Source: Leidyana gryllorum EB-2025a (taxonomy: Eukaryota; Apicomplexa). From it: 46,823 bases of DNA. The position numbers and the translations under genes were made by a program. The stretch spans positions 1 through 46,823 of the forward strand of contig JBLWGC010000226.1 of NCBI GenBank assembly GCA_048772705.1. The letters run 5' to 3'. The notes beneath the pieces were generated by a model. That model worked only from the letters and a program-made list of their open reading frames with translations, made no database searches and was not told where the DNA came from. Positions 13,846 through 21,461 of the stretch are shown piece after piece. How positions within the stretch are numbered: position 1 is the stretch's first letter; each line of letters starts with the position of its first letter.

Positions 13846-13917
13846 AGCCTTCTGCCGGAATCGAACCGGCGACTTTTCGCTTACTAAGCGAATGCTGTGC
13901 CCCTAAGCTAAGAAGGC
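13846..13917 (-). tRNA. tRNA-Thr(AGT)
   Basis: Loop TTAGTAA, acceptor and T-arm intact; the D-arm reads GGGCACAGC, one base from consensus. 72 nt. Confidence 0.9.
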
Positions 13918-14005
13918 AATGCAAGCCGAAGATCACGAATCAGACACTATTGACGGAGATTGCTGGGCACTTTGCTCAAGTATTCCACTGACTTCAACCA
14001 CTGAC

Positions 14006-14076
14006 TTCCACTGCCGGACTTGAGCCCGGAGCTTGCGGGTGAGGCCGCATATCCTAGCCACTCAGACTACAGTGGA
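14006..14076 (-). pseudogene. tRNA-Glu, shortened anticodon loop
   Basis: Acceptor and D-arm are Glu, but TGCGG-CCTCAC-CCGC is a base short and the T-arm has lost one too (71 nt). Same defects at 24571. Confidence 0.6.
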
Positions 14077-14139
14077 CAACATTCCTCAGCGAAGGCAGCT
14101 AGTAGCCAAATCATCGAAGTAAAGTGCTGAGCCTTTGGC

Positions 14140-14212
14140 TACCTACGGCGAGACTCGAACTCGCAACCTTTGGATTAGAAGTCCAACGCGCTATCCATTG
14201 CGCCACGTAGGC
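14140..14212 (-). tRNA. tRNA-Arg(TCT)
   Basis: GCCTACG/CGTAGGT acceptor, D-arm GCGCAATGGATAGCGC, TTGGA-CTTCTAA-TCCAA gives TCT, T-arm GCGAG/CTCGC. Complete, intronless, 73 nt. Confidence 0.94.
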
Positions 14213-14301
14213 CGCGGCTTTTCGACTAGATTGAAATATCAACATTCACATTTTTGGACCACGCGCCAGTCGTTTCTCTGCAGCCAAAATTGCATGGAGT
14301 T

Positions 14302-14374
14302 TGGACGACCTGGGTATCGATCCCAGTACCTCTCGCATGCAAAGCGAGAGCTCCACCATCTGAGCTAGCCGCCC
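14302..14374 (-). tRNA. tRNA-Ala(TGC)
   Basis: Loop TTTGCAT and T-loop intact; D-arm GGTGGAGC and CTCTCGC are slightly changed. 73 nt. Confidence 0.9.
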
Positions 14375-14432
14375 ATCCGCTCTACATGGAAGATCTATTG
14401 CATCCAGTGGCTGACCGAGCCGATACACCGGC

Positions 14433-14511
14433 TGACAAGCGTGGCTTCGAACCCACGCCCTTTCGGACTGCGGCCTAAACACAGCGCCTTAGACTACTCG
14501 GCCATCTTGCC
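14433..14511 (-). tRNA. tRNA-Leu(TAG)
   Basis: CTGTG-TTTAGGC-CGCAG gives TAG, completing the Leu CTN set. One base is missing from the T-arm (GGGTTCGAAGCC), 79 nt. It is otherwise one base away from Leu-CAG neighbours, so it may be a recent switch within the family. Confidence 0.78.
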
Positions 14512-14602
14512 GGAGTGCTCTTGGTTCGTCCCGCCACGCTTTTTTTGTCCGTGAGCCGAAATAAAAAGACTTCTGGGATTGGAGGCCGGCGTGTTCAGAG
14601 GG

Positions 14603-14674
14603 TCCGAGTTAGTATAGTGGTTAGTGTCTCCGCCTGTCACGCGGAAGACCCGGGTTCGATTCCCGGGCTCGAAA
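14603..14674 (+). tRNA. tRNA-Asp(GTC)
   Basis: Loop CTGTCAC; T-arm CCGGG/CCCGG. Acceptor TCCGAGT against GCTCGAA has mismatches at positions 2 and 7. 72 nt. Confidence 0.83.
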
Positions 14675-14729
14675 CGCAGGTGGTTTCGCTTAAGATTCTG
14701 TCCTTTGGTTCTCGCTGAAAGTTGCGAGC

Positions 14730-14802
14730 TACAGCCACCGAGGATCGAACTCGGGACCTTCTGCGTGTGAAGCAGACGTCGTAACCACTAGACCATGGCT
14801 GC
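14730..14802 (-). tRNA. tRNA-Val(CAC)
   Basis: GCAGCCA/TGGCTGT, TCTGC-TTCACAC-GCAGA gives CAC, T-arm intact. Complete, 73 nt. Confidence 0.93.
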
Positions 14803-14865
14803 ACGGCAGGTCCCGCAGACCAAAGCAAGTGGGGAGGTTTCACGAAGTAGTGAGGACTAGTTTCA

Positions 14866-14937
14866 AGGTCGCGCCGGGAATCGAACCCAGGTCGGGAGAT
14901 TCAAAGTCTCCAGTGCTAACCACTACACCACGCAACC
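14866..14937 (-). tRNA. tRNA-Gln(TTG)
   Basis: GGTTGCG/CGCGACC, GGAGA-CTTTGAA-TCTCC gives TTG, B box perfect. Complete, 72 nt. Confidence 0.93.
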
Positions 14938-15035
14938 GATTTAGCCCTTCTCAAAGAGTTGATAGAGCCATCCGGACTAGAGCTTCCCCACACATGCAAA
15001 ACGGGTTTCTCTACTAACCTCCAAAATATTCAACT

Positions 15036-15107
15036 GGCTCTTGTAGCGCAGTGGGCAAAGCGTGTGATTGTTCAATACTAAGTCGCAGGTCCGCGGTCTC
15101 AGGCACC
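15036..15107 (+). pseudogene. tRNA-Asn-like relic
   Basis: GGCTCTTGTAGCGCAGTGGGC starts like Asn. The centre GATTGTTCAATAC has no stem, and the T-arm is CAGGTCCGCGGTCTC. Confidence 0.5.
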
Positions 15108-15210
15108 CTAGACCGTATTGCGATGCCAAAGTCTATCCAAGGGCTACAGGGCACCCTCAAAGCTCTCAACTCTGTAGTCAAATAGCGCCAGTTGCAGCAC
15201 TACAAACTTT

Positions 15211-15283
15211 GGACGACCTGGGCATTGATCCCAGTACCTCTTGCACGCTAAGCGAGCGCTTCACCATTTGAGCTAGTCCCCCG
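15211..15283 (-). tRNA. tRNA-Ala(AGC)
   Basis: Loop TTAGCGT gives AGC. Acceptor GGGGGAC, D-arm GGTGAAGC and T-loop ATCAATG carry scattered changes. 73 nt. Confidence 0.78.
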
Positions 15284-15370
15284 CTGTGCAGACCCCATCG
15301 CATTTAGTGGTACTTCACATAGTATGACCACTCTCTCGAGTGTACCCAGCGGGTTGCACGACCGACAGGC

Positions 15371-15442
15371 GGCTGTTTGGTCTAGTGGTATGATCCTTCC
15401 TTAGGGTGGAAGGAGTCCTGGGTTCGATTCCCAGAACAGCCC
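15371..15442 (+). tRNA. tRNA-Pro(AGG)
   Basis: CTTCC-TTAGGGT-GGAAG gives AGG, with perfect acceptor and B box. Complete, 72 nt. Confidence 0.94.
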
Positions 15443-15567
15443 TCTGGGTTGTCGGTTGACCCGATGGATGAGCAGTTTTTAGAAGTAACACAGCCACCGC
15501 GTCGACACTCAAGGCAATTAACATCTCAAGAATTGCATTTCGGCTACCTCTTCCATGTTGCAGACTA

Positions 15568-15639
15568 AGCAGTGCAGCTCAGCGGAAGAGTGTTGGGCTC
15601 ACAACCCAAAGGTCAGTCGATCAAAACGACTCACTGCTA
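15568..15639 (+). tRNA. Initiator-Met-bodied tRNA with Val anticodon CAC
   Basis: The body is initiator Met: A1-T72, three G-C pairs in the anticodon stem, and 72 nt. The loop is CTCACAA, one base from CTCATAA, so it reads CAC. The T-loop has GATCAAAAC for GATCGAAAC, so it may be decaying. Confidence 0.75.
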
Positions 15640-15687
15640 AGTGTGCGCAAAAGGGAAACAGTCTAGAATAGATCGGCTCGTGACCAA

Positions 15688-15759
15688 AGCCTTCTGCCGG
15701 AATCGAACCGGCGACCTTTCGCTTACTAAGCGAATGCTCTGCCCCTAAGCTAAGAAGGC
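15688..15759 (-). tRNA. tRNA-Thr(AGT)
   Basis: All stems intact, loop TTAGTAA, 72 nt. It faces the initiator-bodied gene tail to tail. Confidence 0.93.
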
Positions 15760-15835
15760 AATGCAAGCCGAAGATCACGAAACAGTCTCTATTGACGGAG
15801 ATTACTGGACCACTTTGCTCGAGTAGTGCAAGGAC

Positions 15836-15908
15836 TTCCACTGCCGGGACTTGAACCCGGATCGTGCGAGTGAGAGCCGCTTGTCCTAGCCACTTAGACT
15901 ACAGTGGG
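15836..15908 (-). tRNA. tRNA-Glu(CTC)
   Basis: Loop CTCTCAC gives CTC. C1-A72 mismatch and an anticodon stem change (AAGCGG/CTCGCA) reduce confidence. 73 nt. Confidence 0.75.
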
Positions 15909-16041
15909 CAAGTTCCCCAATTGAGGTTTCGGATGAGAACCGTACCCTCTTAACAAGACGTGGTCCGTCGGGTCAACCTACAACAAAAGGGTTGCAGTAG
16001 AAAGTGGAGGGTCTCTCCACTAAGCTCAGAAACATTGTAAG

Positions 16042-16114
16042 GCGTCTTGTAGCTCAGTGGCAAAGCGTGTGGCTTTTGATGACAAACTCGGAGGTCCGGA
16101 ACCTAACAGAACCG
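16042..16114 (+). pseudogene. tRNA-Asn relic
   Basis: GTCTTGTAGCTCAGTGGCAAAGC and GGAACCTAACAGAACCG follow Asn, but the anticodon arm (GGCTTTTGATGAC) no longer reads GTT. Confidence 0.55.
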
Positions 16115-16158
16115 GCTTCAGATGCACCCTAGACATTGAGTGCGGTGCTCTCCCAATG

Positions 16159-16219
16159 GCACTTGTGGTTCGCGACTCTTCAAAGATGGTAGCGATGGGT
16201 CTGAAGGCGGCCACGTGCA
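16159..16219 (+). pseudogene. tRNA-Gly(TCC)-like relic
   Basis: GCACTTGTGGTTCGCGACTCTTC resembles Gly-TCC; D-loop and T-arm are lost. Confidence 0.5.
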
Positions 16220-16232
16220 GCGGTACCTACTT

Positions 16233-16305
16233 TGGACGACCTGGGCATCGATCCCAGTACCTCTCGCATGCTAAGCGAGCGCTCTACCATTTGAGCTAGT
16301 CGCCC
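16233..16305 (-). tRNA. tRNA-Ala(AGC)
   Basis: Complete 73-nt gene, loop TTAGCAT, T-loop ATCGATG, acceptor GGGCGAC/GTCGTCC. Confidence 0.93.
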
Positions 16306-16393
16306 GTGGTGCAGACCCCATCGCATTTGTTGGTTCTCAACATAGGATGACCACTTTTTAAACTGTCTTCAGCGGGTTGCACGAACGACAGGC

Positions 16394-16465
16394 GGCTGTT
16401 TGGTGTAGTGGTATGATACTTCCGTCGGGTGGAAGAAGTCCTAGGTTCCATTCTTAGAACAGCCC
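16394..16465 (+). tRNA. tRNA-Pro(CGG), B box damaged
   Basis: Loop GTCGGGT gives CGG. The T-loop reads GTTCCATTC, losing the invariant G57, and the T-stem is weak (CTAGG/CTTAG). The copy at 30560 shares the B-box change. Confidence 0.7.
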
Positions 16466-16541
16466 GCTTTGTTGTATCTTTTCCCAACCTGCCTGGCAGC
16501 ATGGTTCTGGGTTCAGGTGATTCCTCGGAGAAAGTCGGAGG

Positions 16542-16614
16542 GGGAGTGTAGCGCAGTCGGTAGCGCGTAGGTCTGATAATCCTGAAGTCGAGAGTTCGAT
16601 CCTCTCCACTCCCA
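16542..16614 (+). tRNA. Met-bodied tRNA with Ile anticodon GAT
   Basis: Acceptor GGGAGTG/CACTCCC, D-arm GCGCAGTCGGTAGCGC and T-arm GAGAG/CTCTC are those of elongator Met at 30708. The loop is CTGATAA, so CAT has become GAT by one base. All stems remain paired. Confidence 0.8.
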
Positions 16615-16717
16615 CGGTCAGAATCGAAACCGCCGACAAACTCATCATGCCAGAACACGATTTGGTGAATCTTGTACGTGGTGACAGCCATTCCTCATAA
16701 GCTTATCGATGCATCAA

Positions 16718-16789
16718 AGCCTTCTGCCGGAATCGAACCGGCGACTTCTCGCTTACGAAGCGAACGCTCTGCCCCTAAGCTAAGAAGGC
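16718..16789 (-). tRNA. tRNA-Thr(CGT)
   Basis: Loop TTCGTAA gives CGT. The body is the Thr-AGT family with a G-T pair in the anticodon stem (TTCGC/GCGAG). 72 nt. Confidence 0.88.
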
Positions 16790-16921
16790 AACTTAGCTGG
16801 AGAATCATGTGGCAGTTGTATCGACAAAAGTTAGCCGGGTGCCACGTGCACGGCGGGCTGTCCCGCGCGCATCGTGGGGGCATGCTGGGATGAAGTCGCA
16901 GGTTGTCCTGACTACAACGCC

Positions 16922-17001
16922 TGACAAGAGTGGGATTCGAACCCACGCCCTTTCGGACTGCGGCCTGAACACAGCGCCTTGGACCACTCGGCCATCTTGC
17001 C
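16922..17001 (-). tRNA. tRNA-Leu(CAG)
   Basis: Complete 80-nt gene with loop TTCAGGC, variable arm CCGAAAGGG and B box GGTTCGAATCC. Confidence 0.94.
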
Positions 17002-17096
17002 GAAATGTTGTTGGCTCGCCGCCCCACGCGTTTTCTATCCGTGGAATCTCAAAATGGAAGAACTTCTGGGGTTGGAGGCCCGGCGTATCCAGAGCG

Positions 17097-17167
17097 TCCG
17101 AGATAGTATAGCGGTTAGGATTTCCGCCTATCACGCGGAAGACCAGGGTCGATTCCAGGTCTCGGAG
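17097..17167 (+). tRNA. Asp-bodied tRNA with anticodon ATC
   Basis: Acceptor TCCGAGA/TCTCGGA is perfect. The loop is CTATCAC, so the normal GTC reads ATC, still an Asp codon but with A34. One base is missing from the T-loop (GGGTCGATTCC), 71 nt. Confidence 0.68.
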
Positions 17168-17220
17168 CACAGTTCGTTTTTCCGCTTCAGATTTCGTGGT
17201 GCTCAGATAAAGTTTCGAGC

Positions 17221-17293
17221 TACAGCCACCGAGGATCGAACTCGGGACCTTCTGCGTGTGAAGCAGACGTCGTAACCACTAGACCATGGCTGC
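17221..17293 (-). tRNA. tRNA-Val(CAC)
   Basis: Complete 73-nt gene with loop TTCACAC. Acceptor and T-arm as at 14730. Confidence 0.93.
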
Positions 17294-17413
17294 GCGGAGC
17301 TTTCGGACTGAGAAAGGGGCGTGTGTCTCTGGAAACAGGTATCTGATGAGGGGCGAAAACCACGGAATGCTATGAGGTCTGCACAGCGGGCGACTAGCTC
17401 AACAAGATATGAT

Positions 17414-17484
17414 GCATCTGTGGTCTAGTGGTAGAATGTCTCGTTGCCATCGAGACGACCCGGGTTCGATTCCCGGCAGATGCA
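17414..17484 (+). tRNA. tRNA-Gly(GCC)
   Basis: Complete 71-nt gene with loop TTGCCAT and A73. TTTT lies about 17 nt downstream, one of few genes with a plausible Pol III stop. A 15-nt Ala 5' fragment (GGGCGACTAGCTCAA) precedes it. Confidence 0.94.
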
Positions 17485-17560
17485 GAAGACACAGTTGCTT
17501 TTCCCACCATTCCACGGATTCACGCTTGAGTTGGTGTCTGACCCCTCCGATCACATCGCA

Positions 17561-17643
17561 CGACAACTGCTGGATCTGCACCAGCCCGGCCCAGGCCCTG
17601 TAGAGATCAAATCTTCTCCCCTTCCCCACTCGGGCAAGTTGGC
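17561..17643 (-). pseudogene. tRNA-Ser(TGA), decayed
   Basis: Acceptor and variable arm are Ser; the loop TTTGATC keeps TGA. D-arm (GGGGAAGGGGAG) and T-loop (GGTGCAGATCC) have lost their consensus. Confidence 0.6.
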
Positions 17644-17740
17644 AACTGTCGAACTTAGTAACAGATTCCATCCGTATTCGTCGTAGAATGTTGGGGCTTC
17701 TTCGGGTCGAGGGCAACTCTGTATCACAGATCCACTGCCT

Positions 17741-17814
17741 TGGTCACGCCCGGGCTCGAACCGGGGACCTTGAGCTTATTAGGCTCACGCTCTAACCGAC
17801 TGAACTACGCGACC
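17741..17814 (-). tRNA. tRNA-Ile(AAT)
   Basis: GGTCGCG/CGTGACC, D-arm GTTCAGTCGGTTAGAGC, TGAGC-CTAATAA-GCTCA gives AAT, T-arm CCCGG/CCGGG. It is the only intact Ile-AAT in the window; 485, 5958, 25984 and 40557 are relics. Confidence 0.93.
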
Positions 17815-17933
17815 GCCTCCGACGACAGATGGCACCGATTCACTTACTTGATGCCTTTGCGTCGCCACTGCAATCCTTAGCATGTACTGCTGGTGTTTTG
17901 AGCCCAGCCGCCTACTCCGATGATCGCAACACA

Positions 17934-18015
17934 CGACAACTGCTGGATTTGAACCAGCGCGGGCCAGGCCCAGTAGATTTCTAGTCTACCCCCTTAACCA
18001 CTCGGGCAAGTTGCC
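17934..18015 (-). tRNA. tRNA-Ser(AGA)
   Basis: GTAGA-CTAGAAA-TCTAC gives AGA. Long variable arm, D-arm CCGAGTGGTTAAGG and T-arm intact. 82 nt, G73. Confidence 0.93.
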
Positions 18016-18085
18016 GCTGTCGAACTTGGCATTTTGCGGCCAGTGGCTTCACATACGATTCAGCGAGCTTTACTAGGACTGCTCG

Positions 18086-18149
18086 CGCCGCCCGAACCCG
18101 CGGTTCTCCCTTCAAAAGTCTTGCGCTCTACCGACGGAGTTGGGGCGGC
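18086..18149 (-). pseudogene. tRNA-Lys(TTT) relic
   Basis: GCCGCCCC, TCGGTAGAGCGCAAGACTTTTG and CGGGTTCGGGCGGC are Lys with the T-arm collapsed. Copies at 22856, 26158 and 40731. Confidence 0.6.
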
Positions 18150-18284
18150 AAGGAAGCTCGCCCCGTACCCGAGGAAGGCACAGGATTCCACGATCAATAC
18201 AAATGGAATTGGTTACTAAGTCCGAATTTGTATCAGAGATCCACTCACTTGGTCACGCCGACATACCAGCCTCACTTGAAGATT

Positions 18285-18353
18285 GTCCGGGTCGAGTGCT
18301 TACAACAGCAAGTTGTGGCCGTGCATACCCAGGCCCGAATCCTGGCTTGGATA
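18285..18353 (+). pseudogene. tRNA-His(GTG), damaged D-arm
   Basis: Loop TTGTGGC and CCAGG T-arm are kept. The D-arm GAGTGCTTACAAC has lost the A box, and the acceptor 3' strand is CTTGGAT. Confidence 0.65.
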
Positions 18354-18474
18354 GTATGTCCCCGATGTCTCGAATGGGAGATGTAAGTGAAGTCTGTCCA
18401 AACCCACGATCGGGCGTAGCTGCCCATGTCCTCTCTTGATCGCTACACACTTCCATCTGACGGCTCCGTTAGTC

Positions 18475-18547
18475 GGCGCTATGGCCTAATGGATATGGCA
18501 TCGGTCTACGGAACCGGGGATTCTGGGTTCGAGTCCCAGTAGCGTCT
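18475..18547 (+). tRNA. tRNA-Arg(ACG)
   Basis: Complete 73-nt gene, loop CTACGGA, T-arm CTGGG/CCCAG. Same flanks as 4415. Confidence 0.93.
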
Positions 18548-18585
18548 GGGCGAATGGTGCCGTGTAGCGTCAACAACTATCAGAC

Positions 18586-18616
18586 GGGCTGGGAATCGAA
18601 CCCGCTAGACCAAATG
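18586..18616 (-). pseudogene. tRNA-Pro mini-relic
   Basis: TTTGGTCTAG joined to CGGGTTCGATTCC, as at 4526. Confidence 0.6.
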
Positions 18617-18710
18617 GTTCAACCCGCTGGGTACAGTCGAGAGACTCGTATCACTATGTGAAGTATGACTCAATGCCATGAGGTAGGCATAGAGGGAGGC
18701 TAGCCCAGAT

Positions 18711-18764
18711 GATGAAAAGGTAGCTTAGTATACGAAGGGTTCTGGGATCGATTCCCAGCCCATC
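18711..18764 (+). pseudogene. Short tRNA-like element, isotype unclear
   Basis: Fourth copy of the 54-bp element with intact GATCGATTC loop and a GATG/CATC end pair. Confidence 0.5.
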
Positions 18765-18856
18765 CGAACTACATAGATGGAATTCTCGTCGGAGTAGTCT
18801 AGTTGGCCTATCAACGCTCATCAGGTTGAGTAGTAGTTTGGCAATGACCCTCTACT

Positions 18857-18913
18857 TCCGGTGGGACGGAATCGAACCGCCGACTATCTGATGCCAGCAC
18901 TACAGTCAGATGC
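18857..18913 (-). pseudogene. tRNA-Tyr(GTA), 5'-truncated
   Basis: The 3' acceptor, T-arm, intron TGCTGGC and GTA anticodon are present. The D-arm and 5' acceptor are cut off at a join to Trp/Cys module sequence. Confidence 0.7.
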
Positions 18914-18966
18914 AAGTCGATCACTCCCACGGTCGGAATCGGCACCGCCGACTAACTCATAATATT

Positions 18967-19015
18967 GCCACCTTCCGATCTGGAATTGGGCGCGCTACCA
19001 TTGCGCAATAGACCC
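18967..19015 (-). pseudogene. tRNA-Trp(CCA) 5' relic
   Basis: GGGTCTATTGCGCAATGGTAGC and TTCCAGA match Trp; the 3' half is missing, as at 259. Confidence 0.55.
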
Positions 19016-19097
19016 AAAATTGTCCACCGACTTCCAGGCTCATTGGTATGTGGGCAGGGATGGATTTTCAACATTCTCAAACCTTCAGGTCATCTTC

Positions 19098-19169
19098 AGG
19101 GCACGCGCGGAGTTGAACCACGGACTTGCTGATCTGCAGTCAGCTGCTCTACTACTGAGTTACGTACCC
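19098..19169 (-). tRNA. tRNA-Cys(GCA)
   Basis: GCTGA-CTGCAGA-TCAGC gives GCA; acceptor GGGTACG/CGTGCCC. D-arm has AACTCAGTA. 72 nt. Confidence 0.9.
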
Positions 19170-19265
19170 ACGAGGCGCCTCTTATACTCGCTCAACTTGC
19201 CCCTGTCTTCTCATTCGCAGCAAAACGGCCGTTATTGTTTACGAGCTCTAACAACAACATGTTAC

Positions 19266-19336
19266 GCATCTGTGGTCTAGTGGTAGAATGTCTCGTTGCC
19301 ATCGAGACGACCCGGGTTCGATTCCCGGCAGATGCA
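19266..19336 (+). tRNA. tRNA-Gly(GCC)
   Basis: Complete 71-nt gene, loop TTGCCAT, A73. TTTT begins about 17 nt downstream. Confidence 0.94.
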
Positions 19337-19411
19337 GATGACACATGGTTGCTTTTCCACCATTCAGAAATTCAAGCGTGAGTTGGTGTTTTACCCTCCA
19401 ACCACATCGCA

Positions 19412-19483
19412 CGACAACTGCTGGATCTGTCCAGGCCCAGTAGAATTCAAATCTACCCCCCTTCCCCACTCGGGCAAGTTGGC
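19412..19483 (-). pseudogene. tRNA-Ser(TGA), T-arm deleted
   Basis: GTAGA-TTTGAAT-TCTAC keeps TGA. About 13 nt of the variable and T-arms, including the B box, are missing. Inverted copy at 39486. Confidence 0.65.
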
Positions 19484-19563
19484 AACTGTCGATTCCGGCG
19501 TGAGGCGAGGAGTGGCCCGCCGCGGTAAGTGCTTATTTTCACCGCCTTCCATGACTACCTAGT

Positions 19564-19636
19564 GCCTCGGTAGCTCAGTTGGGAGAGCGCCAGACTGAAG
19601 ATCTGGAAGTCGCGGGTTCGAGCCCCGCGGGCGGCA
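19564..19636 (+). tRNA. Phe(GAA)/Lys chimeric tRNA
   Basis: The 5' half (GCCTCGG acceptor, CCAGA-CTGAAGA-TCTGG with GAA) is Phe as at 34467. The T-arm GCGGG/CCCGC and 3' acceptor GGGCGGC are Lys. The acceptor then pairs only in part. Inverted copy at 39333. Confidence 0.8.
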
Positions 19637-19693
19637 ACGAAGCTCTGAACTGAGTTACACCCTATTTGCCGTTGGGTGGAGCCCTGGATCCGT

Positions 19694-19781
19694 TCCGGTG
19701 GGACGGAATCGAACCGCCGACTATCTGACTATCTGATGCCAGCACTACAGTCAGATGCTCTACCAACTGAGCTACCCCCGG
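19694..19781 (-). tRNA. tRNA-Tyr(GTA) with intron and 8-nt duplication
   Basis: As the other Tyr genes, with intron TGCTGGC, but CAGATAGT is repeated in tandem after the intron, giving 88 nt. The repeat duplicates the 3' anticodon strand, so two foldings are possible. Confidence 0.8.
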
Positions 19782-19963
19782 TCGTCCAACTGCTGCGAGA
19801 TTCGAAGGCTCAACCTCAAACCCTCAACAGTGTCAGAAGTACGGCACGGATTTCGGGGTGGTCCAAGGTGCCACACTCGAGTTCCGGTAAGATTGCACGA
19901 GCTGGGTACCACTGATTTCCAAGACGGTACGGCTCTCGGCCGAGGCCTCAACTCAAGCACTTG

Positions 19964-20036
19964 TCCACTGTAGTCTATGTGGCTAGGATATGCGGCTCTC
20001 ACCCGCACGATCCGGGTTCAAGTCCCGGCAGTGGAA
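19964..20036 (+). tRNA. tRNA-Glu(CTC)
   Basis: TCCACTG/CAGTGGA, loop CTCTCAC, T-arm CCGGG/CCCGG. D-loop ATGTGG for AAGTGG. 73 nt. Confidence 0.9.
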
Positions 20037-20096
20037 ATCCAGCAGAGTGTGCTTGTAGGCAACGGTTCCACTCCTACTCCCAGAGACATTGATTTG

Positions 20097-20169
20097 CACC
20101 GCCCGCGGGGCTCGAACCCGCGACTGCAAGATTAAAAGTCTTGCGCTCTACCGACTGAGCTAGGGCGCC
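20097..20169 (-). tRNA. tRNA-Lys(TTT)
   Basis: CAAGA-CTTTTAA-TCTTG gives TTT; T-arm perfect. Acceptor GGCGCCC against GGGCGGT has a mismatch. 73 nt. Confidence 0.86.
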
Positions 20170-20300
20170 AAGGAAGCTCTCAACTTAGTTACACCCTATT
20201 TGCCGGTGGGTGGAGCAGTGGGAGTGTTGAGTGGTGGAACAATGTGCTTCAGTGACTTCCGTCAATAGGGAGTCCTCACGCGTGATGTCCAGTTAACATT

Positions 20301-20371
20301 GCCTTCTTAGCTTGGGGCAGAGCATTCGCTTAGTAAGTGAAAGGTCGCCGGTTCGATTCGGGCAGCAGGCT
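20301..20371 (+). tRNA. tRNA-Thr(AGT)
   Basis: Loop TTAGTAA. D-loop is one base short (CTTGGGGC), the acceptor 3' strand is AGCAGGC and the T-stem ends in CGGGC. 71 nt. Confidence 0.75.
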
Positions 20372-20419
20372 TGGCTCACGAGCCAATCTATCCTGCGACT
20401 GTTCCCTTCGGCGCACACT

Positions 20420-20491
20420 TAGCAGTGCGGCGTTTCGATCGACGGACCTTTGCGTTATGAGCCTAACACTCTTCCACTGAGCTACACTGCT
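20420..20491 (-). tRNA. Initiator tRNA-Met(CAT)
   Basis: AGCAGTG/CACTGCT, D-arm GCTCAGTGGAAGAGT, loop CTCATAA, T-loop GATCGAAAC. Anticodon stem TTAGG/CGCAA is weakened. 72 nt. Confidence 0.84.
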
Positions 20492-20632
20492 CAGTCTGCA
20501 ACATGGAAGAGGTAGCCGACATGTGATTTTCGAGATGTTAGTTGCCCTGACTGCCCTACCGAAGCGGGCTAACGAGGTGGCTGTGTTGGTTCTGAGGGCA
20601 ACATGTCCGGTCAAGTCAAACGACGACCAATA

Positions 20633-20702
20633 GGGCTGTTCTGGAATCGAACCCAGGACTCCTTCCACTCTGAGGAAGGATCATACCAGCAGAGCAACAG
20701 CC
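20633..20702 (-). pseudogene. tRNA-Pro with anticodon AGA, damaged
   Basis: The frame is Pro, but the loop is TCAGAGT, so AGG reads AGA. The D-arm has changes (GCTCTGCTGGT), and one base is missing in the T-arm. 70 nt. Confidence 0.6.
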
Positions 20703-20765
20703 GAATACTCGGGTGCATGCAACCGACTGCGGTCTTTTCCAGCTTTTTTTTGGGTCGATCGCCGT

Positions 20766-20849
20766 TGCACAGAATGGGATTCGAACCCATGCAGACTTGC
20801 GCCTACCAGAACTTGAGTCTGGCCCCTTAGACCACTCGGGCATCTGTGC
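20766..20849 (-). tRNA. tRNA-Leu(CAA)
   Basis: Same complete 84-nt gene as 7348, loop CTCAAGT, all arms intact. The minus-strand downstream side (20700-20765) contains an A-rich run, that is, no T-run at the gene end. Confidence 0.93.
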
Positions 20850-20946
20850 ATTACTTTCCTTCTGAGTTCCAAAGTGTTAATGGCTTCCGTTGCGACCACC
20901 GATGTCGTTCTGGCTGCGGTGTGCCGCCCCGAAGTACTCTCACGGC

Positions 20947-21024
20947 CCGGGGTGCTTAGATGGTAACGTATCTGACTGTAGTGGTGGCATCAGATATTCC
21001 ACGAGTAAATTCCGTCCCACCCGA
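20947..21024 (+). pseudogene. tRNA-Tyr(GTA)-like relic with intron
   Basis: TATCTGACTGTAG, insert TGGTGGC and ATCAGATA keep the Tyr anticodon arm. D-arm and T-loop (ACGAGTAAATTCC) are lost. Confidence 0.55.
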
Positions 21025-21125
21025 AGTTGAGGAGTGGACTTCTTGCAACGCAGTTCGTCTGACGCTCCTGTTCCATCCCATCCTGATAGATGCTTCGCTA
21101 CCTCTACAGCCTCGCTCAAAGATTT

Positions 21126-21197
21126 GTCCGGGTCGTCTAGTGGTTAGGACAGCACGTTGTGGCCGTGCAAACCCAGGCTCGAATCCTGGCTCGGACA
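21126..21197 (+). tRNA. tRNA-His(GTG)
   Basis: GCACG-TTGTGGC-CGTGC, T-arm CCAGG/CCTGG with loop CTCGAAT. Acceptor GTCCGGG/CTCGGAC has one G-T. 72 nt. Confidence 0.9.
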
Positions 21198-21290
21198 ACC
21201 AATCTAAAGTGCATTGCAGTTCCCCTCCAAACCTCTCAGATCCTTATCGAGACTGAGAGACCACTCAGAAAAGCTTAAGTGCGTTAGCAA

Positions 21291-21360
21291 AACCTTCTTC
21301 CGGAATCGAACCGGCGACGTTTCGCTTAAGAGCGAATGCTCTGCCACCAGCCAAGAAGGC
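21291..21360 (-). pseudogene. tRNA-Thr, shortened anticodon loop
   Basis: TTCGC-TCTTAA-GCGAA has a six-base loop with no AGT, and the D-arm is changed (GGCTGGTGGCAGAGC). 70 nt. Confidence 0.65.
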
Positions 21361-21461
21361 AATGTTAACGGAAGTTACTGAAGCTCATTGTTCCACCTGT
21401 CGAACGGATCCAGGGCTCCACCCAACGGCAAATAGGGTGTAACTCAGTTTAGAGCTTCGTT

